A stretch of 64,000 nt of DNA, taken from contig NZ_MUHU01000036.1 in assembly GCF_002105195.1 (NCBI RefSeq), positions 39,649 to 103,648 on the forward strand, in the 5' to 3' direction. Below are positions 8,621-15,607 of the stretch, piece after piece (within the stretch, counting starts at the first letter, position 1; each line of letters opens with the position of its first letter). The notes beneath the pieces were generated by a model. It did no database searches. It saw nothing but the letters and a program-made list of their open reading frames with translations, and was not told the DNA's origin. The translations under genes were made by a program, and so were the position numbers. This stretch comes from Derxia lacustris (GTDB lineage: Bacteria > Pseudomonadota > Gammaproteobacteria > Burkholderiales > Burkholderiaceae_E).

Positions 8621-9862
8621 TCAAGCCAGCAGTTTCTCGACCTGCCGAAAATGCGCCTCCCACGTGAACGCCTTGTAGGTGGCGATGCGCGCGAGTTGCG
8701 CCTCCCGCAACGGGGAGTCCGGCGCTGTGTAGCCGAGGATAGTTCGGCGCCAGCCCGGTCCGTCCAGGGCAGGACAGTAGTCGGGCACATCGCCGGCAAT
8801 CTCGCGGAAAACGGGTAATGGCGACGCCAGCACCGGCACGCCGAGCGCCAGCGCCTCCTGCACCGGCAGCCCGAAGCCCTCGGCAAACGACGGCAACAGC
8901 AAGGCGCGTGCCCCGGCCAGCCAGCCGAGCGCCTCCTCGTCGTCGGCATCGTTGCGTTCCAGCACATGGCCGCGCAATCGCTCGCAGCGCTCGAGCATGT
9001 CGATCACCTGCTCGCATTCCCAGCCGCGCCGGCCGACCACCACCAGATCGGGCGCGGCATCGCCCAGCTCCAGCACCAGCTCGCGCCACAGGTTGAGCAG
9101 CAGCAGATGGTTCTTGCGCGGCTCGATGGTGCCGAGCATGAGGAAATGCGGCCGGCCCGAGCCGGTGGCGCGCGGCGGCGGCAGCGCCGGCAGCCGGGCA
9201 TGGCCGAGCGGCGCCGCCGCGCTCGGCGGCAGCGGCAGTTGCAGCCGCGCCGCGAAGGCGCGCACCTCGTCGAGCGTGGCCTGCGAATTGCCGATCAGCG
9301 CCTGCGAATGCCGCAGCGCGCCGAGCAGCCGGCGCCGGTGGCGCTCGGCCTCGCCGGGCCGGGCGTACTCGGGAAAGTCGATGGGGATGAGGTCGTGGAT
9401 CATCGTCGCCACGCGCAGGCCCTGGGCCCGCGCGGCGGCCCAGGCGGCCGGCGAGTCGAGCCACAGATGCGCGACGTTGAGCAGCCAGCCGCCCTCGCTG
9501 GCGCGCGGCGGCGCCAGCCGGCGCCCGAGCGCGCCGACCCAGCCGCCGGCGGTGCGGCCCAGATTGCCGGCGGTGCGGCCGAGCCAGCCGCGTCCGGTGC
9601 TGCCGGCCGGCAGGCGCGGCGCGCGGCGCAGATTGGCGGTCTCGGCCGCCGCCTCGGCCAGAAAGCCGTGGGTGAAGGCATTGAGATCGCGCGCCGACAG
9701 CGCCGAGAAGGCCGAGTCGCGCCAGACGCAGAGCTGGCCGCCGCGCGCCAGCGTCCAGTTGGCATAGGCCAGATTGACGCGGTCGATGCCGGTCAGGCCG
9801 ATGCCGTCGGCACGCCGGCGAAACAGCCGCGTGACATCGCAGAAGACGGGCGAAGCGGGCAT
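8621..9862 (-). CDS. Glycosyltransferase family 4 protein
   Basis: A 413-residue GT-B glycosyltransferase. The C-terminal GT4 (Glycos_transf_1) domain shows FLMLGTIEPRKNH, then LLLPSFAEGFGLPVQEALALG, the E-x7-E nucleotide-sugar site, and VFREIAGDVPDY. The N-terminal half has MIHDLIPIDFPEYA and IGNSQATLDEVRAF, typical of mannosyl- or rhamnosyltransferase-like members. It is predicted to add one sugar of the capsule repeat from a nucleotide donor in the cytoplasm. It lies 8 bp from the next GT4 gene in the same transcription direction. Sugar specificity cannot be read from the sequence. Confidence 0.88.
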   Translation of the reverse strand: MPASPVFCDVTRLFRRRADGIGLTGIDRVNLAYANWTLARGGQLCVWRDSAFSALSARDLNAFTHGFLAEAAAETANLRRAPRLPAGSTGRGWLGRTAGNLGRTAGGWVGALGRRLAPPRASEGGWLLNVAHLWLDSPAAWAAARAQGLRVATMIHDLIPIDFPEYARPGEAERHRRRLLGALRHSQALIGNSQATLDEVRAFAARLQLPLPPSAAAPLGHARLPALPPPRATGSGRPHFLMLGTIEPRKNHLLLLNLWRELVLELGDAAPDLVVVGRRGWECEQVIDMLERCERLRGHVLERNDADDEEALGWLAGARALLLPSFAEGFGLPVQEALALGVPVLASPLPVFREIAGDVPDYCPALDGPGWRRTILGYTAPDSPLREAQLARIATYKAFTWEAHFRQVEKLLA

Positions 9863-9870
9863 GACCAGAC

Positions 9871-11211
9871 TCAGCCGCGCGCGGGCGGCGCCACGCCGAG
9901 GCCGGTGTAGAGCGCGGTCAGCCGGGCCTCGTAGGCGGCGGCGTCGAAATGCGCCGCGCGCGCCTGACCGGCCAGCGACAGCCGGCGCCGCAGCGCGCTG
10001 TCGCTGTCGAGCGCGACGATGCCGCGCGCGATCGCCTGGCTGTCGTAGGGATCGACCAGCAGCGCCGCATCGCCGGCCACCTCGGGCAGCGAGCTGGTGC
10101 TGGACGACAGCACCGGCGTGCCGAGCAGCATCGATTCCAGCACCGGCAGCCCGAAGCCCTCGTACAACGACGGGAACAGCGTGGCCTTGGCGCCGCGGAT
10201 CAGCGACACCAGCACCGCGAACGGCACGTAGTCGATGTGCCGGATGCGCGGCCCGCCCGCGCCGGCCACGCCGGCCAGATGCGCATTGAGCAGCCGCATC
10301 TCGTCATCGGCCTTCCAGGCCAGATTGCCGACCACGATGAGCGGCGTGGTCACGTTGGTGGCCAGATAGGCCTCGACCAGCCGGGCCAGATTCTTCTTGG
10401 GCTCGATGGCGCCAAAGAACAGGAAATAGCCCTTGTGCTCCAGCCCGAACAGGCCGCGCAGCTCCTTGCGCACCACCTCGTCGGGCTTGGCCAGCAGCTT
10501 GGGCGGCACCTCGACCGTCTGATAGGTGTTGATGACCCGGTCTTCCGGCACGTCGAGCAGGTCGAGGATGTCGCGCCGCGAGCACTCCGACACCGTGACG
10601 ATGCGATCGCCCGAGGCCACCAGCTTGCGCAGCATGCGCAGATAGCGGCGCTTGTTGTCGAGCGTGGTGTAGGGCAGGCGCAGCGGAATCAGGTCGTGCA
10701 GCGTGTACAGGTTGATGGCGCCCGGCACCCGCAGCGGGATCGGATAGGTCCAGTGCATCACCGCCGGCGTCTCGGGCAGGCGCACTTCGCTGATGCGGCG
10801 CGTGAGGTTGAACACCCGGTGCGCGCGCAGGAACAGCCCGCGCTGATTGCACAGCTGGTCGAAGTGCGGCAGCCGGCCGCGATGGCTGTCGCGGATGACG
10901 CGGCCGGTCACCGGCACCTCCACCGCCCTGAAGCCGCCGAGCCGCGCGCGCGCCGCATCGATCCAGGTATTGCGGATGCGCTTGAGCGCGCTTTCGGCCG
11001 GCGCGCGCGAGTCGAAGAACATCGCCTCGCGCAGCAGCGCATCGCCACGGTCGGGCGACCACTGGCCGTAGAGCACGCCGACGCGATAGCCGAGCTGGCC
11101 GAGCGACTGGCTCAGGTTGCGCGAATAGGTCGCGATGCCGGTGCCCTTTTCCAGGCTCAGGTTCATGCCGTCGAGCATGACGAGCGGGGCGGTCTTGGGC
11201 TTGGGGAGCAT
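9871..11211 (-). CDS. Glycosyltransferase family 4 protein
   Basis: A 446-residue GT4-type enzyme. Features are an N-terminal donor/acceptor domain with GTGIATYSRNLSQSLGQLGYRVGV, shortened in some relatives to a GxGI-xxYxxNL motif, the segment LHDLIPLRLPYTTL, and a C-terminal domain with FLFFGAIEPKKNLARL and LFPSLYEGFGLPVLESMLLG (E-x7-E). The in-frame ORF runs upstream into the next gene, but ATG 11211 (MLPKPKTAPLVML) follows that gene's stop by 8 bp and gives the family's N-terminus. It is probably one of two sequential sugar transferases for the capsule repeat. The donor sugar is unknown. Confidence 0.87.
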   Translation of the reverse strand: MLPKPKTAPLVMLDGMNLSLEKGTGIATYSRNLSQSLGQLGYRVGVLYGQWSPDRGDALLREAMFFDSRAPAESALKRIRNTWIDAARARLGGFRAVEVPVTGRVIRDSHRGRLPHFDQLCNQRGLFLRAHRVFNLTRRISEVRLPETPAVMHWTYPIPLRVPGAINLYTLHDLIPLRLPYTTLDNKRRYLRMLRKLVASGDRIVTVSECSRRDILDLLDVPEDRVINTYQTVEVPPKLLAKPDEVVRKELRGLFGLEHKGYFLFFGAIEPKKNLARLVEAYLATNVTTPLIVVGNLAWKADDEMRLLNAHLAGVAGAGGPRIRHIDYVPFAVLVSLIRGAKATLFPSLYEGFGLPVLESMLLGTPVLSSSTSSLPEVAGDAALLVDPYDSQAIARGIVALDSDSALRRRLSLAGQARAAHFDAAAYEARLTALYTGLGVAPPARG

Positions 11212-11219
11212 GGGCAGCT

Positions 11220-13652
11220 TCAGAAAACGAGGTTCGCGAGGCCGGGTTGCAGCGGTACCCGGGCGGCGAGCGGATCGACCACCGGATCGAAGGGGAAGGC
11301 GTCGACCAGCGGGCGCGCATCGTAGTCGAGCGGCGTCCAGACCCGGTCGATGTCGGCGATTAGCGCCTCCCAGTCGGTCGCGACGCTGCGGCGCTGGCCG
11401 TAGAAGTTGTGCTGGCGCGTCGAGCCCGAATTGAAGAATTCGAGCGTGCGGCGGTCGAGCAGCGTGCTGGGCACGGCGCCGGCGGCAAATGCGCCGGCCG
11501 GCACGCCGGGCTTGGAGCACAGCGGCAGGCAGGGAATGCCGAAGGCCTCGGCGATCACCACGCCGTGAAAGCTGCGCGACACGATGCGCTTGCACGACAG
11601 GATCAGCCGCAGCTTGGCCAGCAGCCCGGCCAGATCGGCCGTGTGCCAAGTGTTGATGATAGCGACCGAGTCGCGCAGCGCATCGGGCAGGTCGAAGCAC
11701 ACCCACTCTTCCTTGGGCAGCGCATCGGGCGCGGGCGCGCGCAGGTCGCCGATGTGGGTGATGACGCCCAGCTCGTAACGCTTCTCGACCGGCTCGTCGA
11801 ACATCGCCGGCAGCAGCCAGGCCGGCTCGCCGAACACCGCCGGCGCGTCGACGCCGACGCGGCCCAGGCATTCGCGCGAGATCGGGCCGCGGGTGGCGCG
11901 GATGTCGTAGCGGGTGTGCGGCACGTTGTGGACCATGAGGTCGGGCCGGTAGCAGCCGGTGCCCCAGATCACCGCCTGGCCGTTGCGGATCGCATGGCCG
12001 ATCGAGCCGATGCCGACCAGCTTGGCCACGTCGGCGCCGAAGTCGGTATGCCGCACCGGCCGGCCGGCCAGATTGGCGACGATGAAGGCGCTGAGCGCAT
12101 CGCCCAGGTTGGCGTGGCCGCCGCTTTCCTCCCACGAGCGCGCCCAGCACAGCCGGATGGCGCCGTTGTCGTCGAGCAGCGCCTCGGCCGGCAGCAGGCC
12201 GCCGGCGCGCCGGCCGCTGTCGGGCTGGGCCGCGCGCAAGGCACGCGCATGGGTGTGGGCGGTGCGCGCATGCGCCAGCACCTGGTCGCGCGCCGGCCGG
12301 CGCAGCGTGCCGGCGCGGGCGCGCTCGACCAGCGCAGCCAGCTTGTCGGCGCCGTCGCGCGGCTCGATGAGCTGATCGGCCAGCTCGGGAAAGGTCGAGC
12401 GCAGCAGCCGGTCCTTCTTGCCGTGGCGGCGGTCGAACACCACGGTGGCGCGGCCGGCCGCCAGCGCCAGCACCGCGCCATGAAAGCGCGTGGTCAGCAC
12501 CGGCTCATGGTTGCGCAGCACCGCCAGCGTCTCGGCCGGCGTCTTGCCGCGCAGATCGACCGTGACCAGATGCAGGCCGCGCGCCGCGAGCTGGGCGGCG
12601 AGCGTGCGCGCATGGCGCGCGTCGTCGTTGGACATGAGCGCAACCGCCGGCGGCTCGACCGTGTTGCCGAGCGCGCCGAACCAGTCGGCGACCGCCGGGC
12701 CGGCGAGCCAGTCGGCGAACGCCGGGTACTGGCCGAATTCGCCGATGAACAGCGGCGCGAGCGCGGCGCCCTCGGGCGGGCCGTCCTCGGCGCCGGGATG
12801 CTGGGCCAGCGCCCAGACCGGGTCGGCGCCGACGCTCGGGCTGCGGCCGGACAGCCGGCGCACCAGCTGGGCAGTGTCCTGGTCGCGCACGCTGACGGTG
12901 GCGCAGCGGCGCAGCGCCTCGGCGGCAAAGCGGCGCGATGGCGCATCGAGTTCGAGCAGCCGGGCGTAGTCCTGGTCGCCGACGGCCACCAGATGGCAGG
13001 GCAGCCCGGCGCGCTCGCACCAGAACACGAAGCGCAGATAGTTGGCGAGGTTCTGGTAGTCGGGCTCGCCCTGCTGCGACACGTAGAGCAGGCCGCCGCC
13101 GCCGACGATGACGCTGTCGACGCCGCGCAGCCGCGCCGGCTTGATGGCAAAGCTGGAGATGTCGGCGGTGTCGAACAGCCCGTCGTCGAGCAGCCGGGCG
13201 CGGATTTCGCCGGCGATCAGGTCGTCGCCGACATTGCCCAGGCCCGAGGCGCCGACGATGAGGGCGCGCCGCACCCCGGCGTCGCGCGGCGCCGGCGTTT
13301 CGGCGGCCAGCGTGCGGCAGGTAGCGAGCCAGGAGCGCAGATGACGTTGCAGCTCGGCGCCCGGATCGCGCGGCGCGGCTTCGAGGCTGCCGAGCACGAA
13401 CACCTCGTTGGCGAAGCGGTAGTGGCGCGGCGTGCTGGCGGCGGCGCGCCAGTCGGGCGCCAGCGTGGCGGCCTCGTCCTTGTGACACAGGAAGGCCACG
13501 CGACCGGGCAGGCCGGTTTCCGAATATTCGAGCGGCCGGAAGCGCGGATGCAGGCCGTGGAAATCGGCCGGCGTCAGCACCCAGTCGAACTCGGCAGCGG
13601 CGGCCAGGGCGGCGTGCGCGGCGGCACGCCAGTAAGCGTCGTCAAACCACAT
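11220..13652 (-). CDS. Protein with two tandem polysaccharide pyruvyl transferase domains
   Basis: An 810-residue protein with two modules of the polysaccharide pyruvyl transferase (PST; CsaB/ExoV) superfamily. The first has ASGLGNVGDDLIAGEI near residue 135, VIVGGGGLLY, and TTRFHGAVLAL near 388. The second has HANLGDALSAFIV near 515, IGSIGH, VIWGTGCYRPD, ATRGPISRECL and SRSFHGVVIAEAFG near 690. PST enzymes transfer pyruvate from PEP to form ketals on sugars, although some members are glycosyltransferases. The first about 120 residues are a separate domain I do not recognise. The gene lies 18 bp from the next PST gene. Whether both modules are catalytic is open. Confidence 0.8.
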   Translation of the reverse strand: MWFDDAYWRAAAHAALAAAAEFDWVLTPADFHGLHPRFRPLEYSETGLPGRVAFLCHKDEAATLAPDWRAAASTPRHYRFANEVFVLGSLEAAPRDPGAELQRHLRSWLATCRTLAAETPAPRDAGVRRALIVGASGLGNVGDDLIAGEIRARLLDDGLFDTADISSFAIKPARLRGVDSVIVGGGGLLYVSQQGEPDYQNLANYLRFVFWCERAGLPCHLVAVGDQDYARLLELDAPSRRFAAEALRRCATVSVRDQDTAQLVRRLSGRSPSVGADPVWALAQHPGAEDGPPEGAALAPLFIGEFGQYPAFADWLAGPAVADWFGALGNTVEPPAVALMSNDDARHARTLAAQLAARGLHLVTVDLRGKTPAETLAVLRNHEPVLTTRFHGAVLALAAGRATVVFDRRHGKKDRLLRSTFPELADQLIEPRDGADKLAALVERARAGTLRRPARDQVLAHARTAHTHARALRAAQPDSGRRAGGLLPAEALLDDNGAIRLCWARSWEESGGHANLGDALSAFIVANLAGRPVRHTDFGADVAKLVGIGSIGHAIRNGQAVIWGTGCYRPDLMVHNVPHTRYDIRATRGPISRECLGRVGVDAPAVFGEPAWLLPAMFDEPVEKRYELGVITHIGDLRAPAPDALPKEEWVCFDLPDALRDSVAIINTWHTADLAGLLAKLRLILSCKRIVSRSFHGVVIAEAFGIPCLPLCSKPGVPAGAFAAGAVPSTLLDRRTLEFFNSGSTRQHNFYGQRRSVATDWEALIADIDRVWTPLDYDARPLVDAFPFDPVVDPLAARVPLQPGLANLVF

Positions 13653-13670
13653 GGATGGCCTTGGTCGGTG

Positions 13671-15593
13671 TCAGGCCCCGGCGGCGGGTGGCCAGCGCAG
13701 GGCAAAGGGCGCGGCGGCGGCGAGCGCGGCGAGGTCGATCTGGCGCTGCGGCAGCAGGCCGGCGGCGCCGGTCGCGCCGGCGTCGAGCGCCGCGTCGGGT
13801 CGCTGCTCGGCCAGCGCGGCGGCGAGCGACTCGGGCGTGAGCACGAAGCCGCGCGCCAGCCGCAGCGGCGCGGCGCCGTCGAGCCCCACGGTGATGAAGT
13901 AGTCGCGGAACTTGCAGCCGTCGCCGGGCAGGCCGCGGGCGCTGTCGGTCAGCTCGATCCAGCGCGCCGGAATGCCGTAGGCCTGGGCCAGGATCAGCCC
14001 GTGCAGCGAGCTGCTGACCACGGTTTCGCAGTCGTGCAGCTCGTCGATGAAGGCTTCGATGTCGTCATAGCCGGCGCGCAGCACCGAGATGCCGCGCACG
14101 CCGGCGCCGGCCACCAGCTCGCCGGCATTGGCGTAATGGCAGACCAGCCCGAGCTTGTGCGTCGGCCGGCGTGGCGCCGGCCGGTACAGCGCCGGCATGA
14201 ACCAGGCCGGATCGCCATACACCTCGGGGCAGCTGCCGCCCGAGGCCAGCACCAGCTGGCGCGTGAGCGGCCCGCGCACCGCCAGATAGCGCGCGCGCGG
14301 ATCGAGCCGGTCGGTCATGCGCGGCGTGCCGGCGCCCCATACCGTGGAGCCGGCGCCGGCCAGTCGCACCACCGAGCCGATCGCCAGCAGCCCCTTGGCG
14401 GCGGCCACATGGCGCGGCGGAATGCCGGCCAGCTTCTCGACCAGATAGGCGTTGAGGATGTCGCCGACATTGCCCGGATAGGGGCTCTCCATCCAGTACA
14501 GCTGCGGCCGGTCGGCATCGGCGATGCCGCGTTCGCGCGCGCGCAGGTCGGTGCCCAGACGCATCAGCCGGCTGCGCGCCCAGGCGATGTCGGACGGCGT
14601 GCCGCGTTCGAGCAGGTCGCGCATCACGGCGCCGGCGCGGTCCAGGTCGCCGCTCTCGTGCGCCGAATCGGCCTCGAAGCGGCGCGCATGGTTGACCGTG
14701 AACGGCTCGCCCTGATGCCGGCGCAGAAACAGCAGCGCGCCGGGCAAATCGCCGCCGCGTCGCAGCGCGCGCGCCAGCCGCAGCGCGACCGAGTCGTCGG
14801 CCGGATCGACCTCGTAGGCCTTGCGCAGAAAGAAGCGCGCATCGGTGCCGTTCCTGGCCTTCTGCGCGGCGGCGGCCTCGTGCAGAAACAGCGCCTTGCG
14901 CCGCGCCGGGCTGAACATCTCGGCCTCGTGCTGGGCCGTCTGCTTGCGGTAGAGCGGCACATTGCCGCTGCGGCCAAAGGCAAACGCCGGCCCGCTATCC
15001 GGCCCCAGCTCGGCCAGCTGGCCGCTGCCGCTCGTGCCGGACGGCGCGCCGTCCTCGGCCAGCACCAGATCGGGCGGCAGCAGCAGCACCGCCGGCATGC
15101 GGTCGAGCCGCTTCCACGCCGCCTGCAGGAAAAAGTCGTCGGTCGCGCTGGCCGGCTCGGCCGCCTCCAGCTCGACCATCAGATCGAGCAGCGCATGGCT
15201 GCGCGGCGTGTCGGCGAAGGCCAGGATCGACGGCTGGAAGAAGCGCGCCGTGGCCTGCGGATCGAAGCTGCGCAGATCGGCGAAGTTGCGCAGAAAGCCG
15301 GCCACGTCGAAGCCGCCAGCGCCGAACAGCGGCGCCGGATCGCGCAGCAGCCGGCAGTCGACATCCATCCACAGCACGGTGCCGCCATGCTTGCGCAGCA
15401 TGTCGCGGTAGAAGCCCACCTTGCGCCGGCACAGCTCGATCCAGCCCTGGCCCGGCGCCGGATCGATGCGCACGATGTCGTGCGCCACGCCCAGGCGCGC
15501 GCAGTCGGCGCGCAGCGCCTCGGCGGCACGGTGGTAGTAGTCGTCGCCGCTGCTGAAGCTGACGACGACCGGACCGGCGGCACTGGCGCTCAT
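13671..15593 (-). CDS. GT-A-like glycosyltransferase fused to a polysaccharide pyruvyl transferase domain
   Basis: A 640-residue multidomain protein. Residues 1-200 resemble a nucleotide-diphospho-sugar transferase: GTVLWMDVDCRLLRDP carries a DxD at residues 77-79, and a later stretch has DDFFLQAAW. Residues about 235-345 are Ala/Arg/Leu-rich helical repeats of TPR character (DPADDSVALRLARALRRGG). Residues about 365-620 are a PST domain with NVGDILNAYLVEKLAG, IGSVVRL, TVWGAGTPRM, AVRGPLTRQLV, YGDPAWFMPALY and SSSLHGLILAQAYG. ATG 15593 (MSASAAGPVVVSF) follows the previous gene's stop by 14 bp and begins the GT-like fold cleanly. One polypeptide would both add and decorate a sugar; this is inference. 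Confidence 0.75.
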   Translation of the reverse strand: MSASAAGPVVVSFSSGDDYYHRAAEALRADCARLGVAHDIVRIDPAPGQGWIELCRRKVGFYRDMLRKHGGTVLWMDVDCRLLRDPAPLFGAGGFDVAGFLRNFADLRSFDPQATARFFQPSILAFADTPRSHALLDLMVELEAAEPASATDDFFLQAAWKRLDRMPAVLLLPPDLVLAEDGAPSGTSGSGQLAELGPDSGPAFAFGRSGNVPLYRKQTAQHEAEMFSPARRKALFLHEAAAAQKARNGTDARFFLRKAYEVDPADDSVALRLARALRRGGDLPGALLFLRRHQGEPFTVNHARRFEADSAHESGDLDRAGAVMRDLLERGTPSDIAWARSRLMRLGTDLRARERGIADADRPQLYWMESPYPGNVGDILNAYLVEKLAGIPPRHVAAAKGLLAIGSVVRLAGAGSTVWGAGTPRMTDRLDPRARYLAVRGPLTRQLVLASGGSCPEVYGDPAWFMPALYRPAPRRPTHKLGLVCHYANAGELVAGAGVRGISVLRAGYDDIEAFIDELHDCETVVSSSLHGLILAQAYGIPARWIELTDSARGLPGDGCKFRDYFITVGLDGAAPLRLARGFVLTPESLAAALAEQRPDAALDAGATGAAGLLPQRQIDLAALAAAAPFALRWPPAAGA

Positions 15594-15607
15594 GCGGCGC
15601 GCGCGGC

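Noticed and set aside
8595..9464. An upstream start for the FAD oxidoreductase, giving a 973-residue protein
   Set aside because: It would read through the out-of-phase 3' part of the upstream glycosyltransferase gene with non-protein-like sequence; the lipoprotein signal marks the real N-terminus.
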